Below, piece after piece: positions 34,970 through 47,034 of a DNA stretch of 64,000 bases. The position numbers were made by a program, and so were the translations under genes. The notes under the pieces are model-generated. The model worked only from the letters and a program-made list of their open reading frames with translations. It was not told the origin of the DNA and made no database searches. The stretch comes from Andrena cerasifolii. Its lineage: Eukaryota; Arthropoda; Insecta; Hymenoptera; Andrenidae. Every line of letters starts with the position of its first letter. Position 1 is the first letter of the stretch. Where the stretch lies: the NCBI RefSeq assembly GCF_050908995.1, contig NC_135131.1:10310001-10374000 (forward strand), given 5' to 3'.

Positions 34970-35060
34970 CTATTCGAAAATCCACATTAAAGTTCACGGA
35001 ACGAAGGGGGGGTGTACGACAGGTTTACGTCACCAAAGTTTACATCACTGTCGCGCAATA
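34970..35060 (-). promoter_or_regulatory. lola: candidate lola non-coding first exon a
   Basis: Minus-strand donor AATAG|GTAAGG at 34970 with no coding potential before it. It precedes the start exon by 750 bp, as expected for one of lola's alternative 5' UTR exons. The extent upstream is a guess. An ATGGC motif (plus strand) lies at 35268. Confidence 0.4.
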
Positions 35061-35771
35061 AAACGGAAAATCGATTACTCGCTGCTTCACATGCGCGCAA
35101 CGCGTAAGTTCCCCAGTCATGGGGTGCAGGAGGGAGAGGGGGTGGACCGATAATGCGAGTATCCGAGCGTTAAGATTAATGCAAAATAAAGCGAGAAGAA
35201 GGTTCACTGCTTACGCGCGATTGCGTAATCTATTTATATTGTTATCTTATGTCGAACGTTACGTCAGATGGCGCCGGCCAACGTGTGCAAAACAAAAACA
35301 AGTTCACGACAGATAATTTTCCCGATCTCATCTACGCCGACGACCGGTGAAAAGGAACGATGCACTTTCCTCGCACCGCCCCCGGAAATCGCGAGAGAGA
35401 GAAAGAGAGAGGTGAGGAGACGTGGATCGCAATATGGCTGTCCGCGAGGTCGCGCCCGAACAAAATGGCGATAGAAGAAAAGCTCGCGAGGAAAAGTATA
35501 ACGATCGAAAAATTTTCCGCAACTTTCCGAGATTTCCCCCGTTGAAGCGCCGCCTGGACAACAATACAGGAGAATCACATACGCTCGCTTCACCGGGGGG
35601 ACCCGTCTACCGTTAACGAAGCCAAGATGATGTTTCCTCGAAAGTATATAGAGAGGATCCGCCCGCCCGCGCCATGTCACCCCACCTTAAGATTTTCCGG
35701 AATTTTCTTGCGAGATCTAGAGTAGCCGCGACTCTTACGATTAAATGTATCTACGTGTTAGAAACACTCAC

Positions 35772-35900
35772 CTAATTAGGGGTACAAAACAATCTAATAT
35801 CACAGCAACGGGATCGATGAAAAGTGAAAAAACTGCGTAAGCGTCCAAGCTCGGCGTGCGCCTCGAGCGCTGCCCTTTTCAACAATGGCGTAGCGCAACG
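35772..35900 (-). promoter_or_regulatory. lola: candidate lola non-coding first exon b (duplicated module)
   Basis: Donor TTAG|GTGAGT at 35772. Just upstream (minus strand) is CTGTGATATTAGATTG, and about 113 bp from the donor is GCCATTG inside GC-rich DNA. The same order of motifs recurs 1.07 kb away in module c, so this looks like a duplicated promoter/first exon. Confidence 0.45.
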
Positions 35901-36844
35901 CCTGCTAGCTTGGCCTGTACGCCGACCGTCAGAGAGCGCAGGCTTCCCCGGAAGAGGGCATCAGAGAAGAAAAAACGAAGGAAACTGGCGAGCATGCGCT
36001 CTAACTCCCAAAAGCTATAATCTCGCCGCGAGTGGAAATTGTAACTAGAGGACGCCAACAGATATTAACACGTATCTCTCTATTTTTCACTTGAAAATAC
36101 GCAACAGCCTATTTAATATCGATCGAAGTACACCTCGAATTTTTCATATCGATAGAGTGAAACTGTATTTTATAATATCGTAAGTAGACGATAGTTGAAG
36201 CCACGCGAACTGCCGATTCCACGATGAAATTATAAATTAATCGCCAATACATTACTATCATACCATGCGGCTATTTTGCGAAACATATTAACGGTCACTG
36301 GCATCGTGGTAGCGAAATGTAGCAAATATCATGGTGGTGAAGGAAATTCAGGATCAATATAGTTCCTATGTATACGCAACATACTGTCGAGAAAGACGTT
36401 ATTTCGATCGAAATGAACTCACAAGACGCTGTATGTGCAATGAAATTAAAGTAATTAATAACGAAAGAAGACGAGGTGTCTTCAACGTCATTAGCCGGCC
36501 CTGGACCGCAACCTGGCACGCGTACGTAATGGCGGACTCTGCAGACTCGGCCAAGGCAAAATGGCGAAAACTGTCCAAAAAAGCTCGGAAAATGTAAATT
36601 ATTTTGTCCGTATCACAGGATAGTTCACTGAAATCTCACAGCAAACATTCTTCCCGCAATATTTCGAACACGTTTAACCGAAGCTAAGTCAAGAGATCGT
36701 GGGTTAATGGTGAAAACTCGAATGATTGTTGGCATAGCGAGGCGACCTGATTTTCCACGAACTTTCGCGACACCGGAGGAACCATCCGAACTGGAAACTA
36801 ATCCTAAACCCCCAAGTATTGATAAATAGATGTAAGGTACTCAC

Positions 36845-36960
36845 CTATATTGGCACAGTCTAAATATCACAGGAGGAAAAGTTGGAAAAACTACGCGCCT
36901 CCGTCCTCAGCGTGCACTACCCGGGCGCCGTGGGTTCTCTCTACACAATGGCCGTAACAC
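36845..36960 (-). promoter_or_regulatory. lola: candidate lola non-coding first exon c (duplicated module)
   Basis: Donor ATATAG|GTGAGT at 36845, preceded by CTGTGATATTTAGACTG and, 103 bp from the donor, GGCCATTGTG. Spacing and sequence mirror module b. This is the outermost visible lola first exon, facing psq. Confidence 0.45.
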
Positions 36961-37689
36961 TACGCGTTAACGATCGACCCGCTCTGCGAAGGGATAACCG
37001 GGATGCACGGAAGCGGCGGTGCCCGATGTGGGGAGACGCGGCGCAGAAACTTAAAAACGGTATTCTGCGCACATCGAGGCACGAACGGTGGGGCGAAGAG
37101 AAGAGTCGACCAATGCAGGATCGTCGAAACACTTGCGGGACCTAGTGACTATTTTCGCGAGACATTCGTAAACACGCAAACGTCAAAAGGATATTCGGTA
37201 AAACAACAGTAAATACTTAATCTTGAAACTCTTTGTCCATGGCGATAGCTCGCAGTGCTGATCGCTCTATCGCTTGATTCCCTGAATGTCAACGCGCGGC
37301 AGTCGTACATACCGCCGTGTAACATTCAAAGATACATCGGTACACGATTCCGGTTCAAGGTTATGGCATATAATACGCATTGTCATTCGACGAGAAGCGT
37401 GATATTTGAGGTTAGACAATTTTATCGGTATGAAGTTGGCAAGCCGTGAGCGTCAAAGTTGATACAATCCTGATTTTTGCCGGTCTATCTTCACCAGCGA
37501 TCCACGGTGGTAGGGGGTGTCGCTTGTACGCGATGGTGGGGGAGGAGAGTTTCCGTTGAGGGGCGCGTTTACCGGCGTAGCGCAGCCGAAGCGGAGGGAG
37601 AGGCGAAAGGCGGCGCGGGAGAAGTGGAAAGCCGGGAAGAGAGAGCCCCGACGAAGGGAAGAATCGGGGTCCACAACAAAATCGCTTAA

Positions 37690-38139
37690 TCGCTTTGCGC
37701 CACCGTCCGCAACGGAACACGGGCCGTCCGCCGCCATCACGGTGCCCCCTAGTGTGCATTTATGTCTCTCTCTTTCTCCACCTCCTGCTTCTCGTCCTCC
37801 GTCTCTCTCCGTGATTCGCTACGCCACTTCGTGCCGCGACGTTTTCACGGGCAAACCGAGAGAGTGACAGCTGCCAGTCGTCCACGCTCTACGTGCCTTT
37901 CGCGACCACTGACAATTGCCCCGCGGTGTCATCGCGCGAATACGTGCGGATTCCTCGCGAGTATCGCCCCGTGGAACAGACAATCGTAAACCGTGCGTGC
38001 TCCTCTACACACCGTGTGTCATAACCCCAACAGCAAAAGTGAGTGTCTTCCCGCGGACCTTGGCACGCAGTTGCCAAGAATCGTGGAAACTTTCGCACCG
38101 CCGCTGATTTCGTTCGTGCGTCCCGGTTGTCATGGTAAG
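37690..38139 (+). promoter_or_regulatory. psq: candidate psq promoter and first non-coding exon
   Basis: CpG- and pyrimidine-rich plus-strand stretch ending at the tandem donor GGTAAG|GTAAGT (38134 or 38139). It lies about 0.7 kb from the lola first-exon module c, on the opposite strand, so the two genes appear to share a head-to-head promoter region. No start codon with a convincing frame is seen. The next certain psq exon is 12 kb to the right. Assignment to psq is inference from strand and order. Confidence 0.4.
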
Positions 38140-39795
38140 GTAAGTGCAACCACGGTTTTTCTCTGCTACCGCTGTTTATTCCCGCATCGCCTCGTCGCCA
38201 ACGCGTATGGCAGATCTCGCGATTCTTAAGTGCTCTTTTGTTCGACGGCAAACAGAAAGGTGTATACGCTTCTACAGTTTGTCGCCACTTATTATCGCCT
38301 CCTCTTTGACAGGCGTCTGGCATTCACTCGTTTCGATGTAAAACCCCTGTAAACTGCCACTGGCAACGATCTTACGGATCTCCGAACGTCATTGATGACG
38401 GTAGACCCAGATTCAGGTGGAACGCCTGCTATTTCTTTCGTTTCGCGTGACATTTTCCATTACGTGCACGCATTTCGGCGCGAGCGTGCGCCCGCGCGCG
38501 CGCGTATTGTTTTGACTTTTAAGCGTGTATCACGGCACAGCTGGTCAGCCTCGACCGCGCGTGTAGGTGTGCGTGACAATGATCTACGACGTTTAACGAC
38601 CTGTCGTACCGCGGGGCAACGAATTAAGCATGTCCCTCCATGCGCCTCGTGGTTTCGTCTCCATGAGGATTTGGAACGCGCCGCGTGCACGTTCGATACG
38701 CTGTCGTCGATTACCGTAGGTCACGTGCACGATAACTGTCCAATAATCGACGATTACGTATGCGCAGGAAACGCTTGTTTCGTGTTGTGCCGCGTACTAT
38801 ACGATGGACGTACACAAACTCCGAATTACGCAAATCAAACGATTCGCATACCATTCGGTTACGTGTTTTCTAAGAGTCGTTGGGAATTTATATCATCGCT
38901 ACGGATTTCTTTTTCCTTCGACAACGTACGGAATATCGTCGATGGATCGGTGAGTGGTCATCTATCAAGCGGCACGCGCGGCAAATTCAAACCCTCTAAC
39001 GGGTGATATATCGCGCAGGTTGTACGAGAGCTGCAGGGTGTTTCGAAATGGTAATTCATAGTCGCGAGGGTAGAGATTTAATTGGACATGCATCGCCAAT
39101 CGTTTATTAATTCTATAGTACGCGAAGAAGAGCTGTCGGTCTTAGAAAATTCTTAGTTCGCGATCTTGGATTACTAAAACACTTGTTTCACCGCATTATT
39201 TCCATCGCCGTTTACATTTGGTGCCAGCGAGCGCTCGGCACATTGTGCTATCCTTAGTGTTACTCTAAAATGATTCGAAGAATGTCTTGATAATCTTACG
39301 TGGCACAAGGCCGCAAAGGAAAGGGAGCTGGGGTGGGGGTGGGGGCGAAAGCCTGGAATAAATAGAAAGAAATCTTGAGGACAGCGGCGGTGCTACAAAT
39401 TGCCGACGCAGGCTGGTATATTCTTTATTAAATATTAGAGTGGAAACGTTGACGGAATAATTAAAGGACACAGCGGTGGCGCGCAGAAATCTAAGATTTT
39501 CTCCGGCGATCGCGGAGCAGCGAACGGTTTACCTGTACATTGTGCTCGCGGTGGCGATGATAAAGAGAAATGCTGCCTAGAAAGCAGGTCTTGGCTGAAT
39601 CTAGGCCACCCTGATGCCGCGTACACATTCTCCACAATTTTACTGTTCCTTCTCTCGGCCTTGCCTCGCGTTCGTAACCATCGAGAAGAGGGAACTGCAG
39701 CGGCTTTTTCTCTCCTCTCCTAGTTCTCTCCCTCTCTCCTCCCGTCTCTCTTCTCTATCCCTTCCCGCATCGTGTCCCTCCCTCCCTCCCCCCTC

Positions 39796-39822
39796 TCCCT
39801 CTCTCTCTCTCTCTCTCTCTCT
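39796..39822. repeat. (CT)n microsatellite
   Basis: Short CT run inside a longer pyrimidine tract (39700-39835). Confidence 0.85.
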
Positions 39823-42353
39823 GCCGTTTTCTCTTCCTATTTTTTTCTTAGGACGATTCAAGGATCGTGTTCCGGAGGACGACCGGCTGTTAGACAGATA
39901 AAAATGAACGTTTGAATCACACCTTGCCATCGATAACGTTCATCCCGTGTATTTTTCATTTTTTTCTTTTTAAAGAAAAAGAATCGCACGATCCGCGGAC
40001 AGCTTCTCATTCCAACCCGACGACCCGAGGATTTCTGATAACTCCGATAGTCGGACGAGGCTCGTTAGAATGAAGGGGGATGGAGAAGGTTGCGAGCTGA
40101 TAGGATCAAACCGCTGAGATATGTCCCCGCGTATCGCGGCAGGATTTTGATTGATACCTCGAAGCCGCGTTACCGACGACAAAAGGAAGACTGATAGGGA
40201 ACGGGAGCGTTTCCCGTGTAATCCTATCTTGGCCGTCGCCGCTGAAAGAAAAACTGCGGGACGGGTTCGCCGATTTTCTCGAGAGCCGCGAGCGGAATCG
40301 CGTGTACATGAGTAACAGTGGGGCGATCGAGAGCGACCTAGAAAGGTTTCAAAAGACATTTTCCCGTTCACCCACGTATAAAGCTGCCCCCTCGCCGCAA
40401 AAGCGTACAGGCACATAACGCGAAACCTCGTATAGTAATTGAGATGGTAGAGAAGAGAGAGAGAGAGAGAGAGGAGGTGAAGAGAGGAAGAGTGCGGCAG
40501 GAGGGAGAGGAATGGGAAAAGTCTTCGTGCAGAGCATTAAGAACGGAGACAGAGGCAGGGAATGAAAGGTAATGGACGCAAAGGAAGGCAGAAAAGAAAG
40601 AGAACACGAGTGAATGTATATTTCTTTAGATAGGCTATACTGCCCACATATAAGACCGCCTGTGCGCGCATCCGCGCGGGCACGATCGCGCGTACGTGTG
40701 TACGTCGTGCGCCTATAGCTCGGAACGCGAGCGCATAGGAACAACGGAAAGTACGGAGCATAATACGGAGAAAACGCTGGTAAAAGGAAAGAGGCCTCTC
40801 TGCCTGCCTTTCCAATCGAATCGAACGCGCCCCTCTCGCCTTTGTCATTTTCTCTTTGTCCTCGTTTCTGCCACGGTCTTCCACCGCAGAATTCACCGTC
40901 CTCCCTTTTTCTCTATTTCTCGCCCGTCTATCTCTTTTTTCCTCCGCGGCTCGGCCACTCTTTCGGTTTCCATCCTCCATCTCCTACGGCGTGTCTGACT
41001 CACACAGAGGAACTCGGGGGCCCCGTTCTCTCCGTTCTCTTCCACGATCTCCTTCCACCTACTACCGCTTACCCCTACTTCGTCTTCGCCGTCTTCTTCG
41101 GTATCTTTCGCTTGCCGAGAAGGAGGAAAGCGCCGGTAGAAGGGGATCACCGAGGAAGAGGAGGCGAGGAACCTCTTGCCAGCTCGATTCAGCCAAGTCC
41201 TGTTTCTCTCCTTTACCCTCTGGCTTCCAGTAAAAGCGTCCTACCACCCTAACCTCTCTTCTTTCCTCCTCGCGTTTCGATCTGCCTCTGCCTCCTACCT
41301 TTTCCTTCTTCTCTCCTAGCCGTTGCTCCCCTTCCTCAACCCGCCGCCATCGCCGCCTCCTCCGCCTCCTCCGCCTCGCTCGTTCGTCGTCGTCATCATC
41401 GCCGTCGTCCCCGTCGTCGTCGTCGTCGTCTCCTGCTTCGCCTTCCGTCCCCTCGTGCTCCCTCGAGCCGCTCTTTTCCGCCGGCAACCCTCTCGCCTTT
41501 CTCTCCCTACTCTTTTCCCTCGTTCCTCGTCCCGCTCCGCTCACATCCTGTTTCTTTAGAAACGGTCGGAAAGAGAGCGCGCGAAGAGCGCGAGGGAGGG
41601 AGACGGATGAAACAGTGGAAAGGGGGAGAGTGTTTTATTGGTCGATTTTTTTCACGCTTTTGTCTCTCGTAGTTTACTTACGTAAAAGCTTTCTATATTT
41701 GGATCTATTACAATTTCCATAGTTCACAATCCGCGGCACGTACAGTCGCCTCGCGTCCAACGCATCCGCGGACGAAAGGTGTTTTCGTTTCAAACGTTAA
41801 CCACGGAAAAATGTATGGATTTTTAAGGGCGAAGCGATCCTGAGAGTAAAAGGAGAAAGGTAGCAGCTCGCCGGTGATCGACAAGAAAGTGGTCGGGCTG
41901 CGTATAATTGCCTCCGAAGCTACTGTTTATTTGTACTAGAGGTCCCTATTTCACGTGTATTTACATACTTGAATATATTTATGTATAACAACAAAACGAC
42001 TGTTGAAATTCCATTTAAACTTATTTTTCTTGAAATTTCTATACAAATAATTAAGTATTTTTATCGTAATTTAAAATAAAAAACAGTAATAAAATGCAAA
42101 ACGCGTAGAAGCCCAGTAAATGACCGCGTACTTTTAATAAGAATTGTACTTATTAATGTTCGCTTAATACGCGTAACTAAAAATATAGGATATTAAATGT
42201 GCAACTACACTCCATTTATAAACATATAATAATGTTTAAATTTATAATTGACATTTCTTTGCCTAATGGTCATTCACTGGTATGCGGTCAATTACTGGAT
42301 GGTTTACCCTATACGAACTAAACAATCGCAAAAGTAATCGTGATGAACCGATA

Positions 42354-42554
42354 CACGTGCACACGTATAACAGAAATACTACACGGGTATCCGTGAACAG
42401 AACTACACGGGTATCCGTGAACAGAAGTACACGTGCACTTATAATCCGCGAACAGAAGTACACGTGTACTTATAATCCGTGTACCTACACGTGTATTAAG
42501 AACACGGACTTTTAATTCCTTAATACACGGGACACGTGTATTTAAATACACGTG
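42354..42554. repeat. degenerate tandem repeat rich in CACGTG
   Basis: Two 24-bp units (42380-42403, 42404-42427) reading TACACGGGTATCCGTGAACA and so on, then two units of about 31 bp with TACACGTG and CTTATAATCCG. CACGTG occurs six times (42354, 42430, 42461, 42488, 42533, 42549). Confidence 0.7.
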
Positions 42555-44966
42555 AAAAGCCACCACCTCCAATTTGTACCGTCTACTTTGCATCGATCGA
42601 CTTTGTCTCTTCCTGCTCTATGTATATCGTTCCTTCAAATTCCAGGTACGAAATAATTTTCTCCCAACCACTTTCGTTTTCCACAGAAAAACCTACACCG
42701 CTTCGGTACGGTACGGTTGCTCTGGAAACAATAGAAGCGCGTGGCCTGAACGCATTTGCACGATAACGTGTGGCTGGATCGTTAATCGCGTTCAAAGATT
42801 GTCCGCAGAGTCCATCCCGCCTCTGACTCACCCGTTTTCCGTCTTTCCTCCTTCTCCTTTCGCTCTCTTTCTTCGTTTTTCTCTCTCTCCCTCGCCCTCT
42901 TCCCCCATCCACCCCGTGCGTCCCCCTTTCTCTCTGGCCCCCATCGTTCATTATATCCCTCTCTCCGTCGCCGTCTCAAAAAAGCAGTTTTGCCTCCTCT
43001 TCTTTCTTCCGCCAACCTTTTCCCCGCTGCTCTTTCTCTTTCTCCCCCTTAGATTCTCGCTCGCGTTCCCCTTATCTCCGGAGTTTCTCATTGTCTGAAA
43101 GGGCCATCTGTCCCCCGGCTTTTTCATCCTCCGCTTTCATCCCTCCGTTGTACACGGGCACACAAAGAGACTCCTCTTATCCGCTGTTCGCCCCCTCCTC
43201 TCTCTCTCCCCCTCTCTCTCTCTCTCCCTTCACCCTTTCTCCGGCTCCCTTCTCTTCTTCGTTGCTTCCGTTCGGCCGAATCTACTCCTGCGCCGTTCCA
43301 AGTTGCTCCTTTCTCCTTCCTCGAAACTTGGACGAGCGACTCCTTTCGCAGGCCAGACGGAACCGCCGCGGACTATTAAGAGAAAATGACGGTGTAACGA
43401 TTCGAGGCTCGAGATCACCGCGATAACCGTCGTCATCGCGCGACTGCTCCTCGCAGCGGTCGCGGAGCACGGGCAACTTTTTTTTCAATGACGAGCGAGG
43501 GATCTCTGACGATCGTGTATCAGAGCGGGGGAGAAAAAATCGCGCACCCTCGAAGCCAGAGAGAAAAGATCCCTTCGGGCAGGCCACGTGCGACCTTGGG
43601 CAAGTCCACGTCACCCTCTTACGCTGCACCCTCCGAAGGGACGCAGCCCTGATCACGTGGATCTCGGGGGTAGTTTCCAACCCTCGCTTATATCCTTGCG
43701 CCGCAAGAACAGCGTAGAGAGTACAGCGCGTAGGCGATGGACGAAACGCGCGACAAGTTTGCTGAAACCTTTCCTGTCCAACAATTTCTTTGAACAGCGC
43801 GAAGGGTGACGTTCGGTGTCCACGCAGAGAGGATTTTCGTCCAACGTGACTGTGTACCTGTGGAAACTTTCCACCACCAGCAACTCGATAGCTGAATCTT
43901 ACAAAATTCGAGATGGCACAGGTGGATCGTATAGGGCAGAATTAAGCATCGACCCTGATGACCCTAATCTCGTCCTTTGACTCTCCTCATTTTCTCCACG
44001 GGCCTCGAGTTCATTGATCGTGCTCCCTCTAACGCAGAGCTTTCCACGCGAGGCTCCTCGGAGGCATCGACGACAGGGTCCATCGAAAGCGGGTGCCTAT
44101 TCCGATATAGACCGTATCTTTCCTTTCTCCTTTCTCCTTTCTTGCGTCTCCACGTGTCGGCTCCTCCGCTCTCCTCCGGTTCCAGTGAAATTGCCGTTTC
44201 CGGGTCCCCTACCTACGTGGCCGCGAACGTCGGCCGCCGCTGGTTCCTTCGCCTCTCCTTTCCTTCCCTTCGAAAACACGGCGCACCGCTCCGGAGGGAA
44301 ATGGAGGGAGGTAAAGGTGGCAGGAAGAAAACGGAGCCGGCGCGACGTGTAGGTATATACGCGGTGCCGCTCCTCCGAAGTGGTAGGGCGAAGGGGAACA
44401 GGTGAGAGGCCGAGAGAGCCCGGTTCTCTCGGAAAGGTGAACGGAGAGAAACGAAGAAACGAAGGGCATTCGGAATGCGGTACTGTTATGCCTTACGGTA
44501 CAGACAGGACGGAAATTAGGACTGCTCCGACGCGTTGACCACTGCTCGTTGTTCTTCATCTTCGTACGCCGTCCTTCCTGCCGCCCGTTTCACTCGCCTT
44601 AATGCGCCTCCGCCGTGCCCACGCTCTCGTCCCACACCCCTCGGTGAAGGGCGTAGCGTCGTTCCATCAACCACGGATGAAGAATACGGACGTGTAGCGT
44701 GCCGGGTCCTAGGGGCTCCGCGCCGTACGAAACTTTTACGCGCGGGTGGAGACGTGGCTCCGTTATGAATCGATATTCTTCAGGATTCGCGCGAACAGGA
44801 GGAGCGGCTCGTGCGTTTCTGTGCCATCGGGGCTGCCTCGAGGTCGCACTGCTGTCGATTCCTTTCGATTATTAGCCGGCATGGGGAACGTCCGGGTATT
44901 ACTGTAAATAGGTATCGACAAGAAGAATCGATGAAAGAGCGTCAGCGAATCTAAAGAATCGCTGCT

Positions 44967-45620
44967 GGGACATTCCGTGCGAACTCGAGCAGATTTCGAA
45001 GTAAGTTTTCGTAGATTGCTGAAATTTGAATACGCTGTAGTCTTTAGTGATATTTAAACGTAGCTCAAAGGATTTTTCGAAATTTTGAAAAATGTCGATT
45101 TTACAGCTGTTTCAAGTTAAGTGCTAACCTTTTTTTCAATAAATTATAGCTATGGAAGTAGTGAACGGATGGAGAGGAGCTTTACGGTGCTTATAGAGGA
45201 GACATTGAAGTTTTAAGAAAAAATTATTTCAGTTTAAACAAAAATTTAACCATTTTTGTGGAATTATTTTAAACAAATGCAGGTTTTTAACATCGGGTGC
45301 GATTTTAAAAATCTGAAAAAGGAGAATATAAATGATTCAAATTTTTGTTGTTAAACTGAAATAATTTTTTCTTAAAACTTCAATGTCTTCTCTATAAGCA
45401 CTGTAAAGCTCATCTCCATCCGTTCACTACTTCCACAGCTATAATTTATTGAAAAAAAGGTAGCACTTAACTTGAAACAGCTGTAAAATCGACATTTTTC
45501 AAAATTTCGAAAAATCCTTCGAGGTAGATTTAAATATCACTAAAGACTACAGCATATTCAAATTTCAGCAATCTACGAAAACTTACTCCAAAATCTGTCC
45601 GAGTTCGCATGGAATGTCCC
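44967..45620. mobile_element. GGGACATTCC foldback element, copy 1
   Basis: 654-bp palindrome; terminal repeats GGGACATTCCRTGCGAACTCG, long arms with TGTAAAATCGACATTTTTCA in inverse orientation, and a TGCT duplication (44963-44966, 45621-45624). No coding capacity. The arms match copy 2 at 61083-62070 over most of their length. Confidence 0.75.
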
Positions 45621-47008
45621 TGCTTTTATCGATGCCAGTCGAAGGAACCTCGTGTCGCATTATGCCCCCTTCTCTGTACTCACCCGTCCCTCCGAGTCAC
45701 ACCTTGCTTAATGCAACTCGGTCTTGTTCTCTCATTCGGGGTAAAAATAGACACCGCGCTCCCCGGTGAAACATTGCGAAGCGATCGATCGGGATGCGAG
45801 TACCGAGCGTCAATCGCGTTACGAGCACTGAACCGAGGAGCGGATGCAGTAAAAGCTTACCCGCGCCACCCCTAAAATTAAGACACCTGAATTCCGAAGA
45901 TCGCCTCAGGAATAGAAGGCAATGGCACGACGATCGGCTCCGAAACCGTGGATGGACAGGTGCTCCATTTTCCCCAGAAAGGAGCTCCCGAAGTCACTTC
46001 TCCGGCGAGAGACATCCACGATGCGGATATTCAACCCTCCGACTATCTCTGCCCCGAACAACAAAGGGAGCGACGGGCGAGTCGCCTGGAAGAATCCTGG
46101 AATCACGATTGCACGCGAAAGGAAAGGTCGTAGCGTAGATGCAGGAAGGTTGACGCTGGCTCGTTCGCCAGTAGCGATGGAAATTTTATTAATCCAAACG
46201 TTCCCCATTCCGCTCGCGCGCGGAAGGGGGGGGGAAGGAAAATGGAGGCGAAGCGTAGGCAAGCGTTCTGGAAGATTTCAGAGAGCGTTCCCTGGAAACG
46301 CGGTGTCCTGGATGGAGGAGCTTGATGGCAAGGGAGAGCGGAGCAGGATAGCGGGCGGCGGTGGGAGGGTGGCGAAGAGAAGTCGTTTCCGCTTACGTTT
46401 TCCCGGAGAAAGAGCTGGTTGGTCGTCTCGAGGACGGCACGGCGAAAGGAAAAAGTCCGGGAAGAGCCGAGGAGGAACGTCGATAACGTTGGAAAAACGT
46501 AAAACGCGCACCGGCGAGCAGCAGAGGAGAAGGAAACGTCGCGTGGAGTATAGGGAGAGGAATGAGAGGAGAAAGGGAGAGAGAGGGTAGCAACAGAGGT
46601 AGCAGCAGCAGCAGCAGCACCGGCTCTTCCCCATCGAGCGAGAGAAACGGCTCGGTGATGTCGAGAGGAGAGCAGATAGGAGAGCAGAGAGGAAAGGAAA
46701 GAGGAGGACGAGACCCTCGGAGAGAGGAGAAAAAGAGAGAAGGGTGGCGGAGACCGTGGAAGAAAAGGGGCCACGAGAAAATAGCGTCTTCGCCGTGGGG
46801 AGGGAACGAGGGAACGAGGGAACGAGTAAATGGAGCCAACGCGCGGAGGAAGAGGGAACGAGAGACCGGAGGGTCGAGAAAGAAACGATGAAACGACCCA
46901 GAGACAAGGAGGGCTAGAGAAAGGAAAAGAAGGAGATGCCACGAGAGGCACACACGTATATCTGTACATGCACGGTGGCCGCGCACACACCGAGCGGCAA
47001 CGACGAAG

Positions 47009-47034
47009 CGACGACGACGACGACGACGACGACG
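47009..47034. repeat. (GAC)n microsatellite
   Basis: Eight to nine GAC units on the plus strand, within a purine-rich region (46550-47230). Confidence 0.85.
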
